Shown: positions 42,153 through 51,767, counted from the first letter of the stretch. The stretch is 64,000 nucleotides of DNA from an uncultured Paraprevotella sp. (GCA_944321365.1 CALULA010000001.1:1-64000), one strand, 5' to 3'. The notes: generated from the sequence alone by a model not told the origin. A program made the numbers and translations.

Positions 42153-45053
42153 TCAGTTTCCGGCAATTTCCTTGAAGGTTTCCATGCTGCCGTCGGAGTA
42201 GAAAGCCTTACGGATGAAAATGCCGTGAGTGGGCTGCTCATGCAGTCTCATGCCGTTGAGGTGATAGTACTCACTGCGGACAAGCGTCTTGTGCCCGTTG
42301 CCGTTGCCGATGATGGAGCTGCCGCTGTTTTCCATGAACTGCCAGGCGTCGAATTCTGCGTCTTCGGCATGGGTGAAGAGCAGGTACACATTGTGCGTTC
42401 CTGTGATGGCGGAAGAGCAGGCGACTTCTGCTTCGTTCCAGTCTGCCGATGCAAAATCCAGCGTGGCTACGGGGTCGGCATCGATATTGTCAAGGCGCAC
42501 CTCCAATGTGCCCTTGCCTTTCAGCCGCGCCTTGAATCTCGTAGCTTCCGTGCTGCCGAACGAAACGGTTTTCAGCATCAGCCAGGCTCCGTTCTGAATG
42601 TCCGTCAGCACGGTGTTGCCGGCTTCTTCTGCGTTTCTTGCGCTCAGGCCTGCTGCCGTGCACATGGTTTCAGCCTGTTGCGGGTCAAACGGGTTGATGC
42701 GGTTGGCTGGCAGCGCGGATATGCCTGCATCGGATGCCGTTACGGGGCTGATGTTCTGCATCCTTTCGATGACCACGGCGCGGTTCATGCTGATGTTGCG
42801 GTATCCGCCGTTGAGTCCCATCTGTTGTTCCAGGGATTGTGTGTGGTAGAACAGGTAATAATAGTTGCCGAACTTTTGCAGGTGAGTATGGTTGTTGCCG
42901 TAGGGATAGCCGAACCTGACGGGATTGCTGAAGTATTCTCCGCAGTATTTCCAGTTATTGGAGTTCAGCGGATCGGTGTTGGTCATGTAGCACATGCTGC
43001 ACGCCGTGGGCGCGTCGAGCGAGCTGCCGTAGGAAGTCCAGTCGGTGCGTTCGCGCCAGCTGGTGCAGTACGTGTAGACGAATTTCCCGTTCATGATGTT
43101 CAGCTCGTTGGCTTCAAAGTGGTAAGGTGCCGGAATCGTGGCTATTTCACTGTCGAGCGAGATCATGTCTTTGCCCAGCCGCACGATGCGTGCATTGCCC
43201 GGCATCAGGTCTGTTCCTTCTGCGTTGGGACTGCCGCCTCCGAAGGCCAGCCAGCCTGTGCCGTCGTCATCGATGACCACTCCGGGGTCGAACGGGAGGG
43301 TGCAGAGTCCGAGTCCCGGCGTGCTTCCGGAAATGAGATTCTTGCCGAGCGGATCGGTCCACGGACCGAGGGGAGAAGTGGCCGTGATGACCCCCACGCC
43401 GCCTCCGCTGTTGGAGAAATACAGGTAGAAGTGGGTCAGGCCGTCTTCTTCCTCACGCGATACGATGGAGGGTGCCCACGAGGCTGTCAGCCAGGAGCCG
43501 CATACGGCCTGCATGTCGATGGTGCCGTGATAGGTCCAGTTCACCAAGTCTGCCGATGACATGACGACCAGCGACTTGATCTTGCCGTACGTGTTGGACG
43601 TCATTCCTCCTGTGGCGTCGAATTCCTGCTGGTCGTTTGTTCCGTACACATACAGACGCCCCTCGTATTCTATGGCTGTGGGATCGGCACAGAACTGCAG
43701 CGGATTGAGCGGATTGGTCTGCGTGTCGGCTTTATAGGCTTCCGCTATTGTCGGCTGGCCGGGTTCAGGCTCTTCGGCTTCCGTGCGTATGAACTGCAGG
43801 GTGTAGAAAGCACTGGGCAGCAGCGTGATTTCCGGGTTGGCCGTCCCGGCGTAGGCGTTGCTTTCGTTTTGCCGGTAGCGGTTGCGGACGGTGTTGGTTA
43901 CTATGGTGTACACCTGTTTGCTCTCAAACGGCAGGTTGATGCGCAATGAGACGCTCTGGTCTGTCCGGTTGAGGACGAACAGATTGACGGTGTCTCCTTT
44001 CTCACTGACGTAGGCCGAGCCTTTGAGAGCCGCTCCGCCGGAGTTGGCGAATGTGGCGTCTATGCGGGTCATGCCTGTGGCGTATTGGGCATAATGCCCA
44101 AGGATGTAGGCGAATTTGCCCGGTTCGGATGTGTCGCCGCCGCCTGCTCCGTCGCCGAAGAAGTGGTTGACCATGTTGTAGTAGACGTAAGCGCTGAAGC
44201 CCATACGCATACAGCTGTCCACCTGTTCGGCAAAGTTGCAGGCGCTTTCCCACGTGCCCACCTTGTCTTCATCGTAGATGTATTCCGTCATCCACATAGG
44301 TTTCCGGGTGATGTTGGTCACATACTCCACGTATGTCAAGTCGTTCGCTCCGTAAAGATGGTTACCCCAGACATCGATACTGCTGCGGACGGCTGCCGAC
44401 TTGACCAGTTCGCGGTTGTATTTGTGGCTGTCCCATCCGAAACACTCCGGTGCCATGATCTTGCATTCCGGAGAGATGTATTTTCTGGCAGCCTGGACCA
44501 TTTGTGCCATTTCGTCCACCGAGAAGAGACATCCTTCATAATCAGGGTCGAAGTCGCATTCGTTCTGGATGGACAGGATGTCAATGGCCGCTCCCTGGTC
44601 TTCCATGTGCTGGCGGTATTGCTCCAGCCATTGGGCATACACCTCGATGCTGTCGGGGTTGATGCTGCCGTGGCTGGACGACTGTCCTCCCCAGGGCGAG
44701 GGCGTCGCGCCCACCTTGAACCGGATGGGTGGCGTCCACGGCGTGGCGAATACGATGGCACCGTGTGCTTTGGCCCACTTTACGGGGTTGACATAACTGT
44801 TCCAGTCGCTTTCGTTCGGACTGATGCGGATGCGCATGATGTTGTAGCCCATGCCGTCCGGTCCCCATAACTTGTCCACCTGTTCCTGGGTGTAGACATC
44901 GGCCCATTGGCCGTTCATGCCACATCCGCCGAATCCGTCGATGGTCTGATACTTCTTTTCACTGTCTATACTCACGGTCGCTGTCGGTTGTGCGGAGAGC
45001 GTCAGTCCGCCCGACAGTGCTGTGGCATACAGTAGTGTGATGATTTTTTTCAT
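42153..45053 (-). CDS. GH30 - GH43 - CBM6 xylan-degrading enzyme with T9SS-like C-terminus
   Basis: A 966-residue secreted multidomain enzyme. After the signal peptide comes a GH30 barrel (about 25-430; YQTIDGFGGCG, MRIRISPNE) with acid/base Glu165 in SIQNECDF and nucleophile Glu257 in WMTEY. A GH43 domain (about 455-760) keeps its acids: base Asp in FCADPTAIEYEG, modulating Asp in FDPGVVIDDDG and a Glu in FEANELNIMNG. A CBM6-like sandwich follows (about 775-905), then a C-terminus with YYHLNGMRL and THGIFIRKAFYSDGS of the sorting type. GH30 enzymes of this kind cleave glucuronoxylan or arabinoxylan backbones, while GH43 removes arabinose, so one surface polypeptide can debranch and cut (inference). 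It is transcribed divergently from the GH2/GH43 pair under its own operator-bearing promoter. Confidence 0.9.
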   Translation of the reverse strand: MKKIITLLYATALSGGLTLSAQPTATVSIDSEKKYQTIDGFGGCGMNGQWADVYTQEQVDKLWGPDGMGYNIMRIRISPNESDWNSYVNPVKWAKAHGAIVFATPWTPPIRFKVGATPSPWGGQSSSHGSINPDSIEVYAQWLEQYRQHMEDQGAAIDILSIQNECDFDPDYEGCLFSVDEMAQMVQAARKYISPECKIMAPECFGWDSHKYNRELVKSAAVRSSIDVWGNHLYGANDLTYVEYVTNITRKPMWMTEYIYDEDKVGTWESACNFAEQVDSCMRMGFSAYVYYNMVNHFFGDGAGGGDTSEPGKFAYILGHYAQYATGMTRIDATFANSGGAALKGSAYVSEKGDTVNLFVLNRTDQSVSLRINLPFESKQVYTIVTNTVRNRYRQNESNAYAGTANPEITLLPSAFYTLQFIRTEAEEPEPGQPTIAEAYKADTQTNPLNPLQFCADPTAIEYEGRLYVYGTNDQQEFDATGGMTSNTYGKIKSLVVMSSADLVNWTYHGTIDMQAVCGSWLTASWAPSIVSREEEDGLTHFYLYFSNSGGGVGVITATSPLGPWTDPLGKNLISGSTPGLGLCTLPFDPGVVIDDDGTGWLAFGGGSPNAEGTDLMPGNARIVRLGKDMISLDSEIATIPAPYHFEANELNIMNGKFVYTYCTSWRERTDWTSYGSSLDAPTACSMCYMTNTDPLNSNNWKYCGEYFSNPVRFGYPYGNNHTHLQKFGNYYYLFYHTQSLEQQMGLNGGYRNISMNRAVVIERMQNISPVTASDAGISALPANRINPFDPQQAETMCTAAGLSARNAEEAGNTVLTDIQNGAWLMLKTVSFGSTEATRFKARLKGKGTLEVRLDNIDADPVATLDFASADWNEAEVACSSAITGTHNVYLLFTHAEDAEFDAWQFMENSGSSIIGNGNGHKTLVRSEYYHLNGMRLHEQPTHGIFIRKAFYSDGSMETFKEIAGN

Positions 45054-45092
45054 AATTTAGACGTATAAATGGTTGTTGATTTCTGTACCGGA

Positions 45093-45158
45093 CAAAGTTA
45101 ATCAACTTACGGCGTTCTTGTTTTCGTTGCAGTAGGAGATTCTTGTCCGTGGGTTACA
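45093..45158 (-). promoter_or_regulatory. Putative, degenerate HTCS operator pair and promoter P6
   Basis: Minus strand: TGTAACCCACGGACAAG (45158-45142) and TCCTACTGCAACGAAAA (45137-45121), 21 bp apart; minus-7 TAACTTTG (45100-45093), 37 bp from the proximal site. The match to consensus is weaker than at P1-P4; the exact register is the main support. It drives the GH30-GH43 gene. Confidence 0.55.
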
Positions 45159-45212
45159 TTGTTTTGTCTTTATGTAGCAAATTTTTTATCTGGCGTAACA
45201 TCTGCCGCAAAA

Positions 45213-45278
45213 AGCTTCATGACAGCAAGTTTTTGTAATGTCAGCGAAAGGGAGATAAGGGAGAATCTTTTATTTTTG
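45213..45278 (+). promoter_or_regulatory. Putative, degenerate HTCS operator pair and promoter P5
   Basis: AGCTTCATGACAGCAAG at 45213 and TGTAATGTCAGCGAAAG at 45234 (21 bp apart), minus-7 TATTTTTG at 45271-45278 (37 bp). It drives the GH2/GH43 pair. Sequence similarity is partial; the spacing is identical to P2-P4. Confidence 0.55.
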
Positions 45279-45308
45279 TCCGGTGAAACAAATTAAAGAA
45301 CGGTGCTT

Positions 45309-47726
45309 ATGAAAAAAGGTTTTCGGGTCAGCCTTTTGGCCTTGACCCTGTTTTTTGCGGGGAGCGCGCTTTCAATAGCTGTCGGTCACGCACGTGAGAA
45401 AGAGAATTTCGACTTTGACTGGAAGTTCATTCTGAATCAGGATGAACGGCAGTTCGCCGATCCGCAGTTTGCCGATACCGGTTGGCTGCCGGTGCAGTTG
45501 CCTCATGATTGGAGCATCTCGCAGCCTTTCGACTCCCGGCTGAGCGGCAGCAACGGCCATTTGCCGGGCGGGGTAGGATGGTATCGCAAGACGTTCCGGG
45601 TAGACCGGCGCGATGAGGGGAAGCGTATCGCCATACTCTTCGACGGCATCTACAGCCGTAGCGATGTCTACTTGAACGGACATCATTTAGGATTCCGGCC
45701 TTATGGCTTTTGCTTCCTGGAGTATGACCTTACGCCTTATCTGGTATATGGAGGTGAGAATGTCGTGGCGGTCAGGGTGAACAACCCCCTGGAGCACGAC
45801 AGCGTGGCACGCTGGTATACGGGTGCCGGCATCTACCGTCATGCCTATCTGGTGAAGACGTCCCGCACACATGTAGCCCAGTATGGCACGTATGTCACTA
45901 CGCCCGAAGTCACGGCGGAGCGGGCCGAGGTGAATATGCGTACCACGCTGGTGAACGCTTCCGGCGAGGACAAGCGGTTGGCGGTGACGCAGCGGATGGT
46001 GGATGCTGAAGGCAAGACCGTGGCCGAGTCCGGAAAGCAGACGGTGGAGCTGAAAGCCGGGCAGACTGCCGACGTGGAGCACCTGATGGAAGTGCGGCAA
46101 CCGCAGTTGTGGTCGCCGGAGACTCCTTATCTATATACGATATATACCTCTGTCTACGACGGACGTCGGCTGGCTGACACCTATGAGACGGTGACAGGCA
46201 TCCGCACCTGCCGCTTCACCCCCGACCGTGGTTTCCTGCTCAATGGCCGGGCCGTGAAGTTGAAAGGCTTCTGTCTGCACCAGGATGATGCCTCGCTTGG
46301 GGCGGCGTTGCCCTTGCGGTCCATGGAGCGCAAGCTGGAGATTATTAAGGAATATGGGGTGAATGCCATCCGTTGCAGCCATAATCAGCCGGCGCCGGAG
46401 TTCCTGGACCTTTGCGATCGCATGGGATTTCTGGTCATCGATGAGGCTTTCGACAAATGGAAGTCCGGTTACTATGCCGCATATTTCGACGAGTGGTGGC
46501 AGAAAGATCTGGAAAACATGATTGTGCGCGACCGTAACCATCCCTGTGTGGTGCTCTGGAGCATCGGCAACGAGCTGCAGGAAGCCTGGGACAGCTCGGA
46601 CGAAGGCTGTCGGCGGGCCGCCATGTTGCAGGATTTTGTGCACCGGCTGGAGCCGTCCAGGCAGGTGTGTCTGGCCGCTCAGAACCGTCATGATGAGAGG
46701 TTTTCCGGTGTGACGGATGTGGTGGGTTACAACTATCTGGAAGCCCGCATGCTTTCCGATCACAAAAAGTTCCCCGAACGCTGTTTTCTGGTGACGGAGG
46801 AATTGCCTTATTATTGCGGTGCCGAGGGAAACATCCGCAGTTACGATACGGACAATCCCTGGAACATCATTGCCGGAAATGACTTCATCGCCGGTGGTTT
46901 CATCTGGGCGGGGACGGACTATATCGGCGAGGCCGGTTGGCCTAGCCATGGTTGGCCGACCGGTTTGTTCGATATCTGTATGGTGGAGAAGCCGCGTGCA
47001 GCCTTTCATCGTGCGGTGTGGAACGACGAGCCGATGGTACGCATCGCCGTGCGCGACAATGCGCTCGACATCGATCATGGCCGCGACCTGTGGCAATGGC
47101 CCAGTATGGCCGCCATCTGGAACTTCCCGAAGAGTTATAACGGTCTGGTGATTGAGGTCAATACCATTACCAACTGTGAGCGGGTGGCCTTGTTTCAGGA
47201 TGGCTATGAGATGGGGGTCCGGACCACGGCAGACTATCCGAATCATACCATCACCTGGTGTCTGCCCTACAGACCGGGGCATCTGGTGGCCAAGGGCATC
47301 AACGGGACGGATACCGTGGCGGTGTATGCAATCCGCACTGCCGGCGAACCGGCCATGCTGCGTGCCACGCCAGACCGCACCCTGTTGCGCGCCGACGGGC
47401 AGGATCTGAGTTATGTGCAGGTGGAGTTGTTGGACAAAGACAGCGTGCTCGTGCAGCACGCCGACCGCCACGTGAAGGCTTCCATTGAGGGCGAAGGCCG
47501 TCTGGTGGGATTCATCAACAGCGATCTGCGCCGTACTGCACCTTTCACCTCCACCGAGGATGATACCTACTTCGGGCGGGCCATGGCCATCGTTCAGACC
47601 ACCCGCAAGGCCGGCGACATCCGTCTGCGCTTCGATGTGGAAGGCATGGAGCAGCCCGTTTATGTCAGTCTGTCGTCCGAGGCGTTGCCTGAGGGCTGTG
47701 TTTCCGACATACCGAGCTTCCGTTGA
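45309..47726 (+). CDS. GH2 glycosidase with DUF4982-type C-terminal region
   Basis: 805 residues from ATG 45309; the GTG at 45303 is a weaker start. A signal peptide is followed by the GH2 N-terminal sandwich (FDFDWKFILNQDE, LPHDWSISQPF, VGWYRKTF), a middle Ig domain and a barrel with acid/base Glu422 (WSIGNELQE) and a nucleophile at Glu497 or Glu498 (LVTEELPYY). The C-terminal part (about 620-800; RTLLRADGQDLSYVQVELLDKD) is typical of larger GH2 beta-galactosidase-like enzymes. It is an exo-beta-glycosidase; beta-galactosidase is the default guess, but GH2 also includes xylosidases, glucuronidases and mannosidases. It forms a unit with the GH43 lipoprotein gene 40 bases downstream. Confidence 0.9.
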   Translation: MKKGFRVSLLALTLFFAGSALSIAVGHAREKENFDFDWKFILNQDERQFADPQFADTGWLPVQLPHDWSISQPFDSRLSGSNGHLPGGVGWYRKTFRVDRRDEGKRIAILFDGIYSRSDVYLNGHHLGFRPYGFCFLEYDLTPYLVYGGENVVAVRVNNPLEHDSVARWYTGAGIYRHAYLVKTSRTHVAQYGTYVTTPEVTAERAEVNMRTTLVNASGEDKRLAVTQRMVDAEGKTVAESGKQTVELKAGQTADVEHLMEVRQPQLWSPETPYLYTIYTSVYDGRRLADTYETVTGIRTCRFTPDRGFLLNGRAVKLKGFCLHQDDASLGAALPLRSMERKLEIIKEYGVNAIRCSHNQPAPEFLDLCDRMGFLVIDEAFDKWKSGYYAAYFDEWWQKDLENMIVRDRNHPCVVLWSIGNELQEAWDSSDEGCRRAAMLQDFVHRLEPSRQVCLAAQNRHDERFSGVTDVVGYNYLEARMLSDHKKFPERCFLVTEELPYYCGAEGNIRSYDTDNPWNIIAGNDFIAGGFIWAGTDYIGEAGWPSHGWPTGLFDICMVEKPRAAFHRAVWNDEPMVRIAVRDNALDIDHGRDLWQWPSMAAIWNFPKSYNGLVIEVNTITNCERVALFQDGYEMGVRTTADYPNHTITWCLPYRPGHLVAKGINGTDTVAVYAIRTAGEPAMLRATPDRTLLRADGQDLSYVQVELLDKDSVLVQHADRHVKASIEGEGRLVGFINSDLRRTAPFTSTEDDTYFGRAMAIVQTTRKAGDIRLRFDVEGMEQPVYVSLSSEALPEGCVSDIPSFR

Positions 47727-47766
47727 GACTGTTATGATGCAATAGTTTAATCTCTAAAATACAGAT

Positions 47767-49482
47767 ATGAAGATGAAAAAAACACATTTTGCAGCGGCTG
47801 CGGGCCTCTTTGCGCTGGTCCTTTCGGCCTGTACTCAGGAGCATGTAGCCGTGTTTACCGAGTTCACTTACAAAGGGACCGACCGGTTGGAGCAGTTCAA
47901 TCCGGCCACTCAGTATCTCAATCCGATTCTTTCCGGCTGTTATCCTGATCCGAGTATTACCCGGAAAGGAGAAGATTACTACTTGGCCAACAGCTCGTTT
48001 TCTTATTATCCCGGACTGCCGGTGTGGCATAGCCGCGATCTGGTGAACTGGGAACTTGTGGGTTATGCGCTGGACCGTCCGTCGCAGCTCAATCTGGGCG
48101 ACGGGGTCGGCCTGTCGGAAGGCATTTTCGCTCCGGACATCAAATATAATCCTTATAATGACACCTTCTATCTTATCGTGACTGTCGTCGGAGGCGGAGG
48201 GAACATCGTTGTGAAGACAAAGGATCCGGCCAAGGGATGGAGCGACCCCATCCCGGTGGATGTGCCGGGCATCGATCCCTCGTTCTACTTCTCACCGGAC
48301 GGGAAAGCCTATATCGTCAACAATCAGGAACCGGACACACCGGCCGAATATGACGGTCACCGGGCCATCGGATTGCGGGAATACGATCTGGCCACCGACA
48401 AGGTTGTGGGCACTTGTACGCAAATCGTAAACAAAGGCGTGCGTCCGGAGGACAAACCTATCTGGATAGAAGGTCCGCATTTGTATCATATCGACGGGAC
48501 ATATTACCTGATGTGTGCCGAAGGAGGTACGGGCGACGGACATTCCGAGGTGGTGTTCCGCAGCGACAGTGTGCGTGGTCCTTACGTACCTTGTGAAATA
48601 AATCCCATACTGACGCAACGCACTTTGCCCAAAAACCGTCTGGCACCGGTGACTGCAGCCGGGCATGCCGATCTCATTCAGACGCCGGAGGGCGAATGGT
48701 GGGCTGTGTTCCTTTCCATTCTGCCTTATCGGTATGATGAGGCGAACACCTTATGCAACACCGGCCGCAATACGTTGCTTTTGCCGGTACGCTGGGAGAA
48801 CGGACAGCCGGTCATCCTCGATGAGGGGCAGACTGTGCCTTACGTTGTGGACAAGAGCGGTATCGCAGCCGACGGTGAACGCCGGAACAATACGGGTAAT
48901 GTGGAATTTACGGACGATTTTAAGGGCGCAAAACTTGACCCGTTCTGGCTGCAGGTGCGGACACCGCAGTCGGAATGGTATCGGTTGACAGACAAGGGGC
49001 TGGTGCTGCAGCCGCGTGACGTATCGATCTATGAGGAGAAGAATCCTTCGTTCCTGTGCCGCTGGATTAAGAATTTCAATTTCACGGCTACGCTGACGAT
49101 GGATTATCAGCCGCAGGCAGAAGGCGACCTGGCCGGTTTTGTCTGTTATCAGAAAGAGAATTACAACTATGTCATCGGCAAGACGCTGGATGCGGACGGC
49201 AGAGAAACCATTGTGCTGAACAAGTGTGCCGGCAAAGGGCCGGAGCTGGTGGCTTCTGCCGATGCGGAGGAGTATGCAGGAGAGCCTGTCCGCTTCAAGA
49301 TAGAAGCAATCGGTCGTGACTATTCATTTTATTATTCTTTCGACGGGACAGACTGGAAACAGCTGGGACGTGTGCAGGACGGAGCGATATTGAGCACGCA
49401 AGTGGCCGGAGGATTTACGGGAGCCGTGGTGGGCATGTATGCCACAACGGCTAAGGACCGCATGCCCGTTGCCGCAGAGTAG
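47767..49482 (+). CDS. GH43 beta-xylosidase-type lipoprotein
   Basis: 571 residues with a lipoprotein signal: LVLSAC puts the lipidated Cys at about residue 19. The GH43 propeller starts NPILSGCYPDPSITRKGEDYY (base Asp in PDPS), has the modulating Asp in PGIDPSFYF and the acid Glu in WIEGPHLYH. The C-terminal concanavalin-like sandwich (about 375-560: FWLQVRTPQSEWY, FYYSFDGTDWKQLG) is the arrangement of classical GH43 beta-xylosidases. It probably releases xylose from xylo-oligosaccharides while anchored to a membrane leaflet. A long hairpin 24-66 bases after the stop ends the xylan locus. Confidence 0.92.
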   Translation: MKMKKTHFAAAAGLFALVLSACTQEHVAVFTEFTYKGTDRLEQFNPATQYLNPILSGCYPDPSITRKGEDYYLANSSFSYYPGLPVWHSRDLVNWELVGYALDRPSQLNLGDGVGLSEGIFAPDIKYNPYNDTFYLIVTVVGGGGNIVVKTKDPAKGWSDPIPVDVPGIDPSFYFSPDGKAYIVNNQEPDTPAEYDGHRAIGLREYDLATDKVVGTCTQIVNKGVRPEDKPIWIEGPHLYHIDGTYYLMCAEGGTGDGHSEVVFRSDSVRGPYVPCEINPILTQRTLPKNRLAPVTAAGHADLIQTPEGEWWAVFLSILPYRYDEANTLCNTGRNTLLLPVRWENGQPVILDEGQTVPYVVDKSGIAADGERRNNTGNVEFTDDFKGAKLDPFWLQVRTPQSEWYRLTDKGLVLQPRDVSIYEEKNPSFLCRWIKNFNFTATLTMDYQPQAEGDLAGFVCYQKENYNYVIGKTLDADGRETIVLNKCAGKGPELVASADAEEYAGEPVRFKIEAIGRDYSFYYSFDGTDWKQLGRVQDGAILSTQVAGGFTGAVVGMYATTAKDRMPVAAE

Positions 49483-49505
49483 TGTGGCGGACTGCCGGAT
49501 ACATG

Positions 49506-49548
49506 TTCCCCTGCCGGACGCACGGACTGGTGGCGTCTGGCAGGGGAA
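49506..49548. terminator. Hairpin between the GH43 lipoprotein gene and the convergent Nim-like gene
   Basis: A 16-bp stem (49506-49521 with 49533-49548, one G-U) with an 11-nt loop between convergent genes. No strong T-run follows on either side, so it may act as a transcript-end stabiliser rather than an intrinsic terminator. Confidence 0.6.
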
Positions 49549-49607
49549 TGCCGTTTCTGTCTGTGCGGCAGAGGGCGGAAGCGTGCCGCATGCTTCTCAC
49601 CGGCAGG

Positions 49608-50096
49608 CTATGGCGTCACCCGTTTGCACTTTCCGCTGAATTGTCTTACGGTCAGGCGGATGACGGCCGTGCGGTGGAATGATTTGTCGGCGTATTTGCG
49701 CCCTGTCTCCCAATCGGAGGGCGAATATTTCCGCAGGAGAAGCTCCAGAGCCTGCATGCGTTCCTCTGCGGTCAGTCCGGTATCGGCATGACAGGCGAGC
49801 ACGACGGATTCGTAGGCGGTGGTGAACTTGTGGGAGATGACCTTTGTGGCCCCTACGATGCAGAACGACACCTGCGGGTTATGGCTGATGCAGCGGAGCT
49901 TCCGGCCTTCGGGGGCGCAGTGGACGTAGATGTGTCCGTGTCCGTCATGGACAAAGTTCACGGGAATGCCGTAGGCTTCTCCTTCCGGTGTGGTTAGCGA
50001 CAGAACGCCGTATTCGCCCTGCTCCAACAGCCGGAGGGCTTCTTCTTCTGTCAGCAGACGGTCTTGCCGTCTGACGTGCGTGTTGTTGTATTCCAT
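49608..50096 (-). CDS. Pyridoxamine-phosphate-oxidase-like flavin protein (NimA-type)
   Basis: 162 residues, a single split-barrel FMN-binding domain: LTEEEALRLLEQGEYGVLSLTTPEGEAYGIPVNFVHDG at the N-terminus, IYVHCAPEGRKLRCI, then VSFCIVGATK and YESVVLACHAD. Length and motifs match the Nim/PPOX family, whose members bind FMN and reduce small molecules; some confer nitroimidazole resistance, but most chromosomal relatives have no proven substrate. It is likely cytoplasmic. It is transcribed convergently with the xylan locus and is the first gene of the housekeeping region. No clear minus-7 box is seen upstream. Confidence 0.85.
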   Translation of the reverse strand: MEYNNTHVRRQDRLLTEEEALRLLEQGEYGVLSLTTPEGEAYGIPVNFVHDGHGHIYVHCAPEGRKLRCISHNPQVSFCIVGATKVISHKFTTAYESVVLACHADTGLTAEERMQALELLLRKYSPSDWETGRKYADKSFHRTAVIRLTVRQFSGKCKRVTP

Positions 50097-50302
50097 GAGT
50101 CAGAAATGTTTATGTCGACAGTCGGGCCTGTCGCGGATTCATGCTTGGGGCGGGTGGCCGGACAATGCGACTCCCGCCGGCGGTATGTTTTCTCTTGCTC
50201 CTCTTCTGTCAGGGGCGTTGGGAGAGTCGCTTCGTTACGCTATCCTTTCGGCGGGCCGTGCCCGCGCGCCATGTTCCGTCGCCGTGCGGCAGATGCGTTC
50301 CG

Positions 50303-50368
50303 TTTTTGCGCAAGACCGGGAATGTTCTTGCGCAAAAACGCTTTCAGTCTTGCGCATCATTTCGGGCA
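50303..50368. repeat. 22-bp-period TTGCGCA array (array 2)
   Basis: GCGCA cores at 50308, 50330 and 50352, exactly 22 bases apart, within units resembling GTCTTGCGCAAAAACG; a partial GCGGC lies one period earlier at 50286. It sits in the 351-bp gap 50097-50447 between two minus-strand genes, in which I see no gene. Confidence 0.8.
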
Positions 50369-50447
50369 TGTTGGCAGACCTCGATTTTTCTTTGTCCGGA
50401 TTGCGGGACGATGACTGCGGCTTAGCTTGTCTTCGCCCGCCGGTCGG

Positions 50448-51584
50448 TCAGCGTTTGTCTTCATACACTTGTTCCAGCTTTTGCGTCAGACTTTCTCCCC
50501 GCAGACCTGTGGCCACTACCTTTCCGTCAGGATCGAAAAGCAGGGTGAAAGGGATGCTGCGGACGCCATATAGGGTGGCCGCCTCGCTTTTCCAGCCTTT
50601 CAGGTCGGACATTTGGGGCCATGTGATGCCCATCTGTTCCGTTGCCTGCCGCCAATCGTCCGACTGGCTGTCCAGGGATATGCCCACGATTTCAAATCCT
50701 TTCGGGTGAAAGCGGTTGTAGACGTTTCGTACGTTGGGCATTTCCGCGCGGCACGGACCGCACCAGCTGGCCCAGAAGTCTACCAGAACGTAGTTCCCTT
50801 TGCCTACGTAGTCGGAGAGCCTCACCGTCTTTCCCGCCATGTCGTTGAGCGCGATGTCGGTGAACGGCGCTCCTGTCGCTTTCCGTTCTTCCGCCTCGAC
50901 GAGTCCGACGATGTCTTTCAGCATTCCGTTGCCGCGATGGGGATAGGTTTTCAGGTAGGCGGCAAGCGTGTCGGGAGCGATAAGGTCGCTGTACATGGTG
51001 ATGAACGGGACGGGGATGAGGTTGTTTCTGTTGCTTGCCAGCAGGCGGTGAAGGAAGAGACGCTGCCGCTGCATGACGTCGGCAAACCGGGTTTGCAGGG
51101 GCGAAAGCAGGTCGGCAGGTATCGCCTGTGCGCTTTTGTACTGTCGCATCAGCCGGTTAATCTGCATGAGAATGTCCTGGATGTCCTTTATCCGGTGCTC
51201 CGATGCCGTATTGAGGGCCGATAACCGGTTGTTCAGTTCTGAACCTGTGACGGTTGTGCTGTCGGATGTCACGGTCACGGTGGTTGGTGTGGCGTCCAGA
51301 ATGAAAAAAGCCAGCCGCGCGGTGCCTCCGTTGTCGGTGCAGATGCTGACGATTTGCGGGGTTTCCGCCTTTCCTTGCAGCACTGTCTGGCTGCCGGTAT
51401 AGGCAGCACTGTCTATGGCCTTGTGGCTTTCTTCGGCGTAGAGATAGAGCCTGCCCTCTGCTTCAATGCCCGGCATGACAATGTCTGCAGGCTCTTCTGT
51501 CTGCACGGTTATATGATAGTCGGTCTGGGCCAAAGCCATTGCGGACCAGAGGGTCAGCAAGAATGCGATGTTCTGTCTTTTCAT
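50448..51584 (-). CDS. TlpA/ResA-like thioredoxin-fold protein with DUF4369-like N-terminus
   Basis: 378 residues with a signal peptide (about 1-20). The N-terminal half (about 22-215) resembles the DUF4369 sandwich plus helical linker seen in Bacteroidetes TlpA proteins. The C-terminal half (about 235-378) is a thioredoxin domain with the redox motif WASWCGPCRAEMPN and the RSIPFTLLFDPDG cis-Pro loop. Such exported proteins reduce or isomerise disulfides in periplasmic partners or support cytochrome c assembly; the partner is not apparent. It is a single gene with no operon neighbour. Confidence 0.9.
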   Translation of the reverse strand: MKRQNIAFLLTLWSAMALAQTDYHITVQTEEPADIVMPGIEAEGRLYLYAEESHKAIDSAAYTGSQTVLQGKAETPQIVSICTDNGGTARLAFFILDATPTTVTVTSDSTTVTGSELNNRLSALNTASEHRIKDIQDILMQINRLMRQYKSAQAIPADLLSPLQTRFADVMQRQRLFLHRLLASNRNNLIPVPFITMYSDLIAPDTLAAYLKTYPHRGNGMLKDIVGLVEAEERKATGAPFTDIALNDMAGKTVRLSDYVGKGNYVLVDFWASWCGPCRAEMPNVRNVYNRFHPKGFEIVGISLDSQSDDWRQATEQMGITWPQMSDLKGWKSEAATLYGVRSIPFTLLFDPDGKVVATGLRGESLTQKLEQVYEDKR

Positions 51585-51695
51585 ACGGTTTCGGGGTTGT
51601 TGTTTCTCTTAGATGTAAAGATACGAAATCTTCCGGTTTCTTGCCGGAGATAAACTTTTTTTATGCTTTTTTTTTGCCGTCTGCTTGCTTTGTCG

Positions 51696-51703
51696 TAACT
51701 TTG
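51696..51703 (+). promoter_or_regulatory. Promoter of the queuosine operon
   Basis: TAACTTTG matches the minus-7 consensus, giving a leader of about 55 nt before the transporter gene. The leader ends ACCTCTTTAAAAACAAG, vaguely like a preQ1-I riboswitch tail, but no convincing P1 stem-loop partner is seen. Confidence 0.65.
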
Positions 51704-51767
51704 CACCAGCGTTTTCCTGCCGGAGAATGTGATGAGTGCTTGGTAACCTCTTTAAAAACAAGATGAT

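Noticed and set aside
42021..43559. A 512-codon plus-strand frame over the GH30-GH43 gene
   Set aside because: It is an antisense shadow; it has no family motif, whereas the minus-strand frame has complete GH43 and CBM6 domains plus a terminator at its end.
50097..50447. A plus-strand gene (239 codons) over the gap and the ends of two minus-strand genes
   Set aside because: The frame runs antisense into both flanking genes, is Arg/Ser/Cys-rich without motifs, and crosses the 22-bp repeat array.
51704..51767. preQ1 riboswitch upstream of the queuosine operon
   Set aside because: The leader end ACCTCTTTAAAAACAAG is suggestive, but I could not find the stem-loop partner needed for a preQ1-I pseudoknot. 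A covariance-model search would decide.
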